Below are positions 36,501-41,480 of a stretch of 64,000 nucleotides of DNA, one piece after another. Numbering within the stretch: the stretch's first letter is position 1; each line of letters starts with the position of its first letter. Source of the DNA: Vitellaria paradoxa (taxonomy: Eukaryota; Streptophyta; Magnoliopsida; Ericales; Sapotaceae). The stretch spans positions 20,445,894-20,509,893 of the forward strand of contig CM034240.1 in the NCBI GenBank assembly GCA_019916065.1. Direction: 5' to 3'. A program made the position numbers and the translations under genes. The notes under the pieces were generated by a model that was not told the DNA's origin, did not search any database, and saw nothing but the letters and a program-made list of their open reading frames with translations.

Positions 36501-38609
36501 AATAGCACCCAATTTTTTCATGCCATTTGGAGGTATTAAAATGTTGGGTTGAATTGTATAAATACTATTAATTTGCCAATGAAAGTGGGTAGCTCAGTTG
36601 GTCGCAACCTCTCCATATATGTAATTCTTATATATGTCGAAAGAAAGGGGAAAAATTACTAATGAAAGTGAATAATTTGGCCTTTCATTTCTGGGCTGTT
36701 ATTTTATTTTGTCCTCTCTTTTTCAAGCTACGGACAATGCTGCTAATCCGGGGGTTCTCACTTTCCGAATTGCTCAAGCAAGCCATATCCACTTCTTACG
36801 TAAACAACAATCCCAAGTATTGTTTTCTAGCGTACCTGTGCATTTTTCACATCTTACTAAAGTCTATCCTGAATTGATTGGTGTCTGTTAAAACTCTACC
36901 TAGCATCAAGTAGTATAGCATGGTCACGCAACCTCTAAGCAGTCAACATCTGTACTTTTCTGACAATTTTCACTAATTATCTTGGGTTTGTTGCAGGTTT
37001 ACTCCATTCGAGATGCAGCTGCCAATAACGTGAAGCGCCTTGCAGAAGAATTTGGTCCAGAATGGGCAATGCAGCACATAATTCCACAGGTATTGCCTTG
37101 TTTACCTACCACGTGAAAGATTCAGTACATAGTTGGTTTCTTGGCTTGGAGGGCGACACAAACCTTGATGTCTTAGATGGTCACAAGGTGTTTGATCCAG
37201 AACTTGCCAGGCTTGTCAGTTTAGGTTATGATGTTAAAACAGTTTACTGAACTTCCCTTGATGCTTTATTAATTGATTTTTTCCGCTAGTAAATAATTCA
37301 ATTTGGATCAATTACCAAGATTTTACTTGTTATCCATACACACTTGTGACTTTTTGTTGGGGCATACAAGAAGTAATTTGCTTTAATATCTAATGTCAAG
37401 TTAAATTACAATGCCTTCACCAAAAGTTTAATCTCATGTCAAGTTCAATTATATGATGATGCTCTTGCCGAATATTTATCCCTCAATGACTGCATGCACT
37501 GCTTTGCTTCTAATTAATGTGTGAACTTTTTTTTTTTTCTTCGCTAAGCAAAATACTCGTTTATTGTTTTCTTCCCCATCTAATTATGTATCTTAACAAT
37601 CTCATGTTAGGTTTTGGACATGATTAACAATCCACATTATCTGTATCGGATGACCATATTACATGCGATTTCTCTCCTTGCTCCTGTAATGGGTCCAGAA
37701 ATTACTTGCTCCAAACTTCTGCCTGTGCTCATTATCGCGTCAAAAGACAAGTAATCAAGCCAGTTTCTTTAGCTTAAATATGTTTGTCATAGCTTGGACT
37801 ACTGGCTGATAATATTTATCACAGGGTACCAAACATCAAGTTCAATGTGGCAAAGGTGTTGCAATCGCTTATTCCTATAGTTGAACACTCTGTAAGTAAC
37901 TATTTTAATTTTATGTTTCTTTTACTCTCTGATAACCTTAGTATTTTGTAGTAAACTGAAAAGGCTTGGAGAGAAAAAGGTGGAGGGAAGGAGGCAATGC
38001 ATGTTTTAAGGAATTTATCGTGGTTTATCTATGAAAAGGTGACCTTTGAGTAGCAGTTAAATTATTCTATTGTGATCTGGGGGGATCACAGTCTCGAAAT
38101 CTGGAATATGCCCCTCTGTTTGTAGGGGAAAGGTTACCTACATTCCCAGTCCCTTCAATATGGGAACTGGGTTGCTTCTTCTTCTTCTTCTTCTTTTTTC
38201 TTTTTTTTTTTCCATCATGATTTATCTATAATCCTTCATGATGTGTTGGACATGTTTATGGTTTTAGTGGAATCTGTTTTATGAAATATAATTTGCCAAG
38301 GTAAGGTATGCTATTGTAGTCGTTGAATTTGCCTCGTCAACATGATCTTTATTTGAACTAGACAAACCTTTGATTATGGCGTTTACAAAGAACATTTTTG
38401 TTTTTTAATAATTTCAAAGAATGTGGAGAAAAGAACCCACAATGCAATATGCGAAGTTAGAATTTGTTGAAAGTTCTTCTTAAATGCAGGTGGTGGAGAG
38501 TACAATCCGCCCGTGTTTGGTTGAACTCAGTGAGGATCCGGATGTTGATGTCAGGTATTTTGCCAGCCAAGCACTACAGGCAAGTGATCAAGTCATGATG
38601 ACCACCTAA
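6120..38609 (+). CDS. PP2AA: Protein phosphatase 2A 65 kDa scaffold (A) subunit, 12 coding exons
   Basis: Joined exons: 6120-6512, 7851-8097, 15101-15213, 17548-17627, 17969-18110, 18248-18328, 27569-27673, 35143-35325, 36997-37089, 37611-37750, 37825-37891, 38490-38609. Every junction is GT-AG and the frame is open for 587 codons to TAA at 38607-38609. The product is an all-HEAT-repeat protein; in this family about 15 HEAT repeats form a curved scaffold binding the catalytic C subunit and a variable B subunit, acting in cytosol and nucleus on many phosphoproteins (in Arabidopsis RCN1: auxin, ABA and ethylene responses). Recognised from the N-terminus [20 protein letters not shown], repeat-loop motifs such as [14 protein letters not shown] and [19 protein letters not shown], and the C-terminus ending VMMTT. 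The start is the first ATG of the family-like N-terminus. Nothing in the frame looks broken. Unusual are the introns: 32.5 kb for 1.76 kb of coding sequence, several filled with transposons. Family assignment is near certain; which of the two to three plant paralogues it is cannot be told. Confidence 0.96.
6513..7850 (+). other. PP2AA intron 1 (1338 bp)
   Basis: Donor GTTAGA, acceptor TATTCAG. No transposon or coding feature is recognised inside; it looks like ordinary intron sequence. Confidence 0.9.
7851..8097 (+). CDS. PP2AA: PP2A A subunit exon 2 (residues 132-214)
   Basis: Follows acceptor TATTCAG and opens with [16 protein letters not shown]; contains [20 protein letters not shown]. 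It ends one base into codon 214 before GTAAATT. Confidence 0.96.
8098..8874 (+). other. PP2AA intron 2, proximal part
   Basis: Contains a poly-A/AAAG tract near 8470-8500 and short open frames without family resemblance. I see nothing functional beyond the donor GTAAATT. Confidence 0.6.
8875..9651. mobile_element. hAT-like non-autonomous TIR element in intron 2 (777 bp)
   Basis: The left end TAGGGCTGCAAATGAA pairs with the right end read in reverse, TACAGCTACAAACAAG. Flanks TTCTTTTC (8867-8874) and TTCTTTTT (9652-9659) match at 7 of 8 positions, fitting an 8-bp hAT duplication. The interior is rich in GAGCTC/AAGCTTG-type words (GCCGAGCTCGAACTTGAGC near 9510). No transposase. The ends are imperfect, so the boundary call is moderate. 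Confidence 0.5.
9704..9873 (-). repeat. Copia element 3' LTR (minus-strand sense)
   Basis: 170 bp; on the minus strand it runs TGTTAATG to TTTTTCA. It ends against the duplication ACTTT. It is paired with 14453-14626. Confidence 0.93.
9881..10129 (-). pseudogene. Copia RNase H end
   Basis: Reads [20 protein letters not shown] and then [16 protein letters not shown], the conserved C-terminal RNase H block, in another frame again. The 300 bp between it and the RT segment hold decayed connection sequence. Confidence 0.85.
10458..10913 (-). pseudogene. Copia reverse transcriptase, C half
   Basis: Continues the RT in a different frame: YVDDIVI (catalytic aspartates kept), then [15 protein letters not shown] and [12 protein letters not shown] copies element RNA into cDNA in this family. 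Confidence 0.87.
10892..11992 (-). pseudogene. Copia integrase C-terminus and reverse transcriptase, N half
   Basis: 366 codons in frame with the integrase. It carries the integrase tail ([10 protein letters not shown]) and the RT start [20 protein letters not shown], then [19 protein letters not shown]. The frame is lost near 10905, inside the RT. Confidence 0.88.
11993..12913 (-). pseudogene. Copia gag-pre-integrase and integrase
   Basis: 306 codons open. A zinc-binding pre-integrase segment ([10 protein letters not shown], then [14 protein letters not shown]) is followed by the integrase core with [17 protein letters not shown] and [12 protein letters not shown]. These hold the D, D and E of the DD35E triad that joins element cDNA to host DNA. 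A TGA at 11993-11995 interrupts the otherwise continuous frame into the next segment. Confidence 0.88.
12736..13994 (-). pseudogene. Copia gag with zinc knuckle and protease start, broken
   Basis: Starts at ATG 13994-13992 ([14 protein letters not shown]). A stop follows after about 20 codons (near 13934), and the frame changes near 13595. The gag body ([20 protein letters not shown]) continues into a CCHC knuckle [14 protein letters not shown], which in this family packages element RNA. The protease region reads [12 protein letters not shown], so the catalytic DSG is DSS. The frame shifts again near 12900. Confidence 0.85.
14453..14626 (-). repeat. Copia element 5' LTR (minus-strand sense)
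   Basis: 174 bp, similar to the left LTR but with roughly a dozen differences including small indels. The primer site lies directly beside it. Confidence 0.93.
14627..15100 (+). other. PP2AA intron 2, distal part
   Basis: Contains a poly-T run and a poly-G run (about 14685-14736), then ordinary intron sequence up to acceptor TTTTTTTCAG. No gene seen. Confidence 0.6.
15101..15213 (+). CDS. PP2AA: PP2A A subunit exon 3 (residues 214-251)
   Basis: Acceptor TTTTTTTCAG, donor GTATGT. It completes the Asp codon begun in exon 2 and reads [20 protein letters not shown]. It is separated from exon 2 by the 7-kb intron carrying a Copia element. Confidence 0.96.
15214..17547 (+). other. PP2AA intron 3 (2334 bp) with dispersed repeats
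   Basis: Holds long poly-T and poly-A runs (16371-16390, 15983-15998) and, at 16620-17400, several copies of a repeat around (A)CACGTGAGGGGG/GAGTATAAAATAATAATA. No intact coding region is recognised. Confidence 0.7.
16530..17400. repeat. Clustered copies of a dispersed CACGTG-GAGTATAAAATAATAATA repeat
   Basis: Related blocks occur near 16645-16740, 16990-17110, 17205-17290 and 17330-17400. Two share GTATGTGTTTGGCTTTGTTA followed by AAAAGTTAG, about 120 bp apart. Another copy lies in intron 7 at 33565-33640. The blocks resemble degraded retroelement ends, but no element boundary was found. Confidence 0.5.
17548..17627 (+). CDS. PP2AA: PP2A A subunit exon 4 (residues 252-278)
   Basis: Acceptor TCGACAG, donor GTAGTT. 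Reads [20 protein letters not shown], then VGPEST, ending two bases into an Arg codon. Confidence 0.95.
17969..18110 (+). CDS. PP2AA: PP2A A subunit exon 5 (residues 278-325)
   Basis: Acceptor TTCTTCAG, donor GTATAC. Reads [20 protein letters not shown] and ends with LPCVK. The first residues (R-I-D) differ slightly from the R-T-E common in the family. Confidence 0.95.
18248..18328 (+). CDS. PP2AA: PP2A A subunit exon 6 (residues 326-352)
   Basis: Acceptor CTTGTAG, donor GTGAGA. Reads [20 protein letters not shown] and then MAPVLGK, in phase 0. Confidence 0.96.
18329..18792 (+). other. PP2AA intron 6, proximal part
   Basis: Ordinary intron sequence from donor GTGAGA to the first LTR-like repeat. 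The whole intron 6 spans 18329-27568 (9240 bp). Confidence 0.7.
18793..19372 (-). repeat. Left LTR-like repeat of the intron-6 element
   Basis: Shares GAGCAAGAGAGAA, TCCTATAGAGCATGGGT, AAGGACACCTCCTAGAGATC and TGGGCGCGT blocks in order with 24823-25483. On the minus strand it has a TATA-like CCTATATATAAACATC (complement near 18914-18930). Confidence 0.7.
19822..20516. mobile_element. Mutator-like non-autonomous TIR element (695 bp) inside the Gypsy-type element
   Basis: It is flanked by the exact 9-bp duplication GTCAAAATC (19813-19821 and 20517-20525), the Mutator length. The ends TATGTTGCTCGGACCCCGG and, in reverse, CTAAGTTGCGCAGACCCC begin imperfect inverted repeats continuing through CGGGTGCGGGTGTG and its partner CACACCCATACCCGCACCCG. 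It has an AT-rich middle and no transposase. Confidence 0.8.
20526..21031. other. Gypsy-type element interior without recognised coding
   Basis: Short frames on both strands, including one reading [18 protein letters not shown] on the plus strand, but no family is recognised. Confidence 0.4.
21032..21696. mobile_element. Possible second small TIR element next to the array
   Basis: GGTTGTTAAATCGTGATT near the left end pairs with the reverse of AATCAAGATTTCAACAACAT at the right. Flanks TTACCTCGG and TGACCTTGG match at 7 of 9. The interior repeats AAAATCGGTAAAA and AAAATCAAGATTTT. No coding. The boundaries are tentative. Confidence 0.4.
21717..23480. repeat. Tandem array, about 19 units of about 89 bp
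   Basis: The marker CTAGGAACCAAGCACAAGG, or a variant, recurs at about 21763, 21852, 21940, 22027, 22121, 22209, 22300, 22388, 22521, 22608, 22697, 22787, 22879, 22971, 23049, 23141, 23230, 23299 and 23389. Most spacings are 87-94 bp, with a few truncated units. Each unit also has a GAATTC-containing block, GGGAATTCTCGCGGGGAGAA, and CTACCTTGGGGGTTCATGG. Unit variation is high. Short open frames across it are by-products of the repeat. Confidence 0.92.
23722..24737 (-). pseudogene. Gypsy-type gag, decayed
   Basis: A plausible start ([18 protein letters not shown]) lies at 24737. Stops follow within 60 codons; the best block is 24351-23722. There, [20 protein letters not shown] and [19 protein letters not shown] match the capsid core of plant Gypsy gag (REH…LREFxxSL…A…WY). 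Gag would form the particle shell. No protease or RT follows. Confidence 0.7.
24823..25483 (-). repeat. Right LTR-like repeat of the intron-6 element
   Basis: Starts TGTTAGCAGTCG and ends GGTACCCACA. It carries a poly-G run at about 24992-25005 and the blocks shared with the left repeat. It is the 5' LTR if the gag strand is followed. Confidence 0.7.
25484..26219 (+). other. PP2AA intron 6, between the Gypsy-type element and a LINE fragment
   Basis: AT-rich with repeated GAAATGTTT/ATTTTGGTTT words. No gene or clear element is seen. Confidence 0.5.
26220..27010 (+). pseudogene. L1-type LINE, 3' fragment (zinc-binding end of ORF2 and tail)
   Basis: The frame at 26294-26530 contains [20 protein letters not shown], matching the segment before the RT zinc-binding domain of plant L1 elements (typically W..SxSGxFSVKSAY). 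Decayed text continues to 26990. The 3' end reads GTATCCCTTTGATGCATTTTG then TATCAAAATGAAA, the usual LINE 3' tail. It is 5'-truncated, has many stops, and is on the same strand as the host gene. Confidence 0.65.
27011..27568 (+). other. PP2AA intron 6, distal part; source of the downstream duplication
   Basis: From about 27384 this sequence has a diverged copy at 54998-55128. It ends in acceptor GATTGCAG. No gene inside. Confidence 0.7.
27569..27673 (+). CDS. PP2AA: PP2A A subunit exon 7 (residues 353-387)
   Basis: Acceptor GATTGCAG, donor GTTAGT. Reads [20 protein letters not shown] and then [15 protein letters not shown]. The last 49 bases plus the donor are repeated 284 bp downstream without an acceptor (see the tandem duplication). 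Confidence 0.96.
27625..28195 (+). repeat. 284-bp tandem duplication spanning half of exon 7 and its donor
   Basis: 27625-27908 is repeated at 27909-28195 with only a few changes and one 3-bp expansion (ATTATATC versus ATTATTATATC). The second copy contains the last 49 bases of exon 7 and the intact donor CAG|GTTAGT. It lacks the exon's 5' part and acceptor, as it follows TTGATCT. A short CCC/TCCC homology lies at the junction. Confidence 0.95.
28196..28325 (+). other. Intron 7 spacer with short direct repeat
   Basis: AAATTTCTTTCTATCCA occurs twice (about 28253 and 28294). Nothing else is seen. Confidence 0.5.
28662..29162 (-). pseudogene. LINE reverse transcriptase core with lost catalytic motif
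   Basis: 166 open codons. The motif normally F/YADD reads [12 protein letters not shown], so both catalytic aspartates are gone; the enzyme would be inactive even if expressed. In life this protein primes cDNA synthesis at nicked chromosomal DNA. Confidence 0.85.
29166..29217. mobile_element. 52-bp LINE-tail-like insertion within the LINE
   Basis: ATCACAGA occurs on both sides (29158-29165 and 29218-29225). The insert is poly-T with two copies of TTTTTGGTAGGTAAA, the complement of a LINE 3' end and poly-A. Fits a very short target-primed insertion. Confidence 0.6.
31491..31699 (+). other. Intron 7 spacer
   Basis: No feature recognised between the LINE and the hAT-like element; it contains the left target-site copy TATCCCAC at its end. 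Confidence 0.5.
31700..32958. mobile_element. hAT-like non-autonomous TIR element in intron 7 (1259 bp)
   Basis: Flanked by the exact 8-bp duplication TATCCCAC (31692-31699, 32959-32966). The ends CTATGAAGTACGGA and, in reverse, CTGTGAACCACGGA begin imperfect inverted repeats with GTATCAGGG, GACATG and similar blocks. It contains a poly-T/poly-G run (32110-32139) and an internal duplication: about 32205-32345 and 32390-32545 share TTGAAAAATAT, ATTGAATTTTTTGA, GGTTTTGA and ACCATGTCTTTTTTGGG-like text. Open frames inside match no family. Confidence 0.75.
32967..35142 (+). other. PP2AA intron 7, distal part
   Basis: Contains one CACGTGAGGGGG repeat (33565-33640) and a possible TIR-element start GAGCTGGCAAATGGGTGGGG (about 33714). 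From about 34680 it is duplicated at 61969-62480. It ends with acceptor TTCATGTAG. No gene. Confidence 0.6.
35143..35325 (+). CDS. PP2AA: PP2A A subunit exon 8 (residues 388-448)
   Basis: Acceptor TTCATGTAG. Reads [20 protein letters not shown] onwards to MQWLKDK. The donor, AAG|GTCCGT, is weak (C at +3 and +4), but this boundary is required by the frame into exon 9 and is kept as GTCTGT in the downstream pseudogene copy. Confidence 0.95.
36175..36509. mobile_element. MITE in intron 8 (335 bp)
   Basis: The ends GGTGCTATTTGGTTTGTA and, in reverse, GGTGCTATTTGGTATACC form terminal inverted repeats around a T-rich interior. No clear target duplication. A related copy in reverse orientation lies at about 42414-42727. 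A remnant of this MITE's first bases marks the deletion edge in the pseudogene (about 63508-63524). Confidence 0.75.
36585..36601 (+). other. tRNA-like A box (possible SINE remnant)
   Basis: GTGGGTAGCTCAGTTGG resembles the 5' part of a tRNA (pol III A box). No matching cloverleaf or convincing B box follows, so this is at most a degraded tRNA-derived SINE. Confidence 0.3.
36997..37089 (+). CDS. PP2AA: PP2A A subunit exon 9 (residues 449-479)
   Basis: Acceptor TTGTTGCAG, donor GTATTG. Reads [20 protein letters not shown] and then [11 protein letters not shown]. This exon is absent from the downstream duplicated copy. Confidence 0.96.
37611..37750 (+). CDS. PP2AA: PP2A A subunit exon 10 (residues 480-526)
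   Basis: Acceptor CATGTTAG, donor GTAATC. Reads [20 protein letters not shown] and on to ASKD, ending two bases into a Lys codon. Confidence 0.95.
37825..37891 (+). CDS. PP2AA: PP2A A subunit exon 11 (residues 526-548)
   Basis: Follows a 74-bp intron with acceptor TATCACAG. Reads [20 protein letters not shown] and then HS, before the strong donor GTAAGT. Confidence 0.96.
38490..38609 (+). CDS. PP2AA: PP2A A subunit exon 12 with stop (residues 549-587)
   Basis: Acceptor TTAAATGCAG. Reads [20 protein letters not shown] and on to [10 protein letters not shown], then TAA. The C-terminus matches the family ending (…NVMMSS in Arabidopsis), so the frame runs through the GC-AG-like donor CAG|GCAAGT at 38580. 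Confidence 0.94.
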   Translation: MVESTIRPCLVELSEDPDVDVRYFASQALQASDQVMMTT

Positions 38610-39309
38610 GCTAGATTCATTGTATTGTTAGGCTTTTATTTTTCCTACCGTGGAAGTTGTTGACAGAAATATGAAATCTCTTGTATGTGGTGCTAGAGCC
38701 TCTTCAACAGCCACTTTAATGTCCTTACTATGGTTTTGTTGATAATTTCTTCTATTCGGAAAATATGATTATACTGTTTCTGCGTATTTAGCTGGTATCA
38801 TCTTTGGCGCAAGCCCTTTAAGTTGCTTCTCATTCCCTTGATTCATGCTTTCTTTATTTCTTCAACAATTTTAGGTTTAGGACTTGGTTGGCACAATGAT
38901 AAGGGTTCTCTTGCAAGCGGGTGATTGTGCTAAATACTAAAAAATGCTTGTGTGTGTGTGTGTGTGTCATTGGAGTAGGTGAAATTATGTACATTACCTC
39001 TTCCTAGATCAATCAAGCTCCATGGTAGAATAATTCAGGTCTAAGCTGCCAATCGTAATGAAAAAGGATGCTTCCTGTTTTGATTTACAACTGAGACTTT
39101 AAAAACCCTGTTTCATGTTTGGCCTTTCATTTTATAGAGGCAAAATAAGTAGTGAAAATATATATATATATATATATTCAGTGTAATGGTGATATCACAT
39201 CATCATGCGGTACAGTAAGCAAGCAAAGTTGAGGCATTTTAACTTCTAAACATCAAAATGTAAGATTTAGATTAGATGAGTTGTTTTGCGATTAGGAATT
39301 TTATATGTG
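38610..39309 (+). other. PP2AA 3' UTR and downstream flank
   Basis: The 3' UTR must begin here; no consensus AATAAA close to the stop was picked out. Contains a (TG)n run (about 38949-38967) and a (TA)n run (about 39160-39177). Confidence 0.5.
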
Positions 39310-40402
39310 CAAGTGCCTTTTTTGGAGGTTAATCATGTTTATACCTCAGGTATTTCGTTATTATGTACTAACGTCTTTCTGTACTCGCGAGTAAATTGCA
39401 TGTACTAACGTCTCTCTGTACTCGCGAGTAAATTGCAAAGTTGGAGGGAATTTTTTAACTTAATTGTGCACGAAACACACGTGTATAAGAATTTAAGTAT
39501 TTATTATCAAAAAAATAAAATAAAATAAGACCGTAAACAGTCTAAATTGCCCTTCTACTCTCATCTTAGAAGCCTCTGACAAGACATAGCTTTCGGCAGC
39601 TACATCAACAGATGAGATGGGCTGGGGGGTTAGTGCCGCCGGCAAGTATCCCAATGATATGGGCAAGGCACTTTGTGTTTTTGTTTTTGAACCCAAATTG
39701 GGTTCAGGAGATGTTTATGAACCCAAGTTTGTTTTCAAGGAAGTAAAATTTGACACGGATGAGTTGTTACAAAAGAAATCAACTAATTCTCAGTTTCGGT
39801 GTAGGGGAATTTTGCTGTTGCTTGCTCTTTCTTGTCCCTTTTTGTATAAAGAAATTCATGAAATTTCAAACGGAAGTGTTTTACTTGTCTGGTTTTGATT
39901 TGTGTTATATATGTATTATGGGTTTTGTATAAAACTCTGATTCATTGATTGTGAGTTTTGCATAGAATTTTGGTTCGTTGATTGATTGTGGGTTTTGTAC
40001 AAGATTGAGAGGGTCATTAATTTCAAAACCCGGTTCTAATTTGTGGCTTATATATATATATATATATATTGTGGGTTTTGCGTAGAGGATGGAAAGTGTT
40101 ACTGGTGGTTTTTACTCTCTAGGACTTCAAATTTGTGAAAGATTTTTTTGGGTTTGTGATTATATGTTTAGAATTTAAAGAAAATTTATTGAGTTTGTAA
40201 TTATATGCCTGAAATTTAAAGAAGAGTAGAACAAAGAAGAGAGTAGCGAAGAAGAAGAAGAATAATAGGAAGACAATTTTGTCTTTCTGTTAGACTGTCA
40301 CTTAACATGACGTCGTGTATTGTTACACTTTATTGCGAGTACATGGGACATTAATATATAATAACGAGATATATAGTTGGAAGTGATTTTGATTGCAAGT
40401 AT
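39310..40402. mobile_element. Probable TIR element (about 1.1 kb) downstream of PP2AA
   Basis: TATTTCGTTATTATGTACTA with TGTACTCGCGAGTAAATTGCA (39351-39400) matches the reverse complement of 40324-40372. The matching ends are imperfect and extend further out. Inside, a 37-bp unit TGTACTAACGTCT…TAAATTGCA is tandemly repeated (39364-39400, 39401-39437, one mismatch). An open frame 39617-39898 (+, 93 codons) matches no family I recognise. Exact ends are not resolved. Confidence 0.5.
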
Positions 40403-41480
40403 GGAAGTATAAAAGCAATTAGCTTTTTTTTTTTTTTTTTTCTCTCTCTCTCTCTCTCACACGAAAGGTTCCTTTTGTGTTTGTGAGGATTACTAGATTG
40501 TTAAAAAAACTTTCAGCTACCGCTGTTGACGTTAATATGGGGTTTGGGTGCCTCCTATGGAGGCTGGGAATGTCTATGCATATTAAAAAAAATAAAAAAT
40601 AAAAAAAAAATAGAAATTGGAGGAGGAGGTACATGGATTAACGAGTCAAAACGCTGGTTAAGTGTTTTTACTTGTTGAATTTGTACCACGTAAGGTTCGA
40701 GTGTTTTCATTTATTGGTTTATTGTACCATATAATGTTGATGATTTGGAATTATTGTTGCACCAAACATTGTAATATAAACAACACGCTCAAAATAAGAA
40801 GTAAACTTTTTGATCAAAAAAACATTGGTTATGCATGGAGATCGCAACAATTATCCAAACTCATGAATTCGTTTAATTAAATTTAAATTAAATGGTTTAT
40901 AATTTAGTTAAAATTATTATTGAATATAATTGGGACTAATGGGTTTAAATAGGTTGATGACATAACTTATTAACCACCTAATTATTTTTCTACTAATTAG
41001 AGCAAACACTTAATTTCAAATTTAATTTAATATTGAGGATACATAAATATTTTTCAATGAATACTTTTTAAGAAAAAAAATTAAGAGTAATTTTTTTTTT
41101 CAAGATAATATTCTAAATGAAAAATTTATTAAAATATATGTCAATTACAGGATTGGTGCATCAATTTGATGGAATATATATATATATATATATACATTTA
41201 TTGTAGACAAATAATTCCTGTTAAAATAATTTGATCACTGTTTATATTTTTCTTGTTCAATATATTATTATCATTATTGTTATTTAATAGGTACATATTC
41301 AATGCATAAATGCATATATATATAGACATTATTTACTTTAAGTTTAAGAATAATTAATATTTTATTTGATTAATAACATATCTTATTTAAAATAAAATCA
41401 CAAATCTATAATTCATAAAAATATTCAATTATCCAAAAAGTTGTCACACAACCCATGTATCCGCAATAAAAATTAACATT
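40403..41480. other. Intergenic, simple repeats
   Basis: Contains a poly-T/(CT)n tract (40423-40459), poly-A near 40587-40610 and (TA)n near 41175-41193. No coding seen. Confidence 0.5.

Larger units (their letters stand above)
35326..36996 (+). other. PP2AA intron 8 (1671 bp)
   Basis: Contains the MITE at 36175-36509 and a tRNA-like box at 36585-36601; the part before the MITE is duplicated in the downstream pseudogene. No gene. Confidence 0.8.

Noticed and set aside
36585..36660. tRNA gene
   Set aside because: Only an A-box-like stretch is present; no acceptor stem pairing or anticodon arm could be drawn.
38577..38586. Possible GC donor CAG|GCAAGT ending exon 12
   Set aside because: Reading through gives [10 protein letters not shown] and a stop, matching the family C-terminus, so no further exon is needed.
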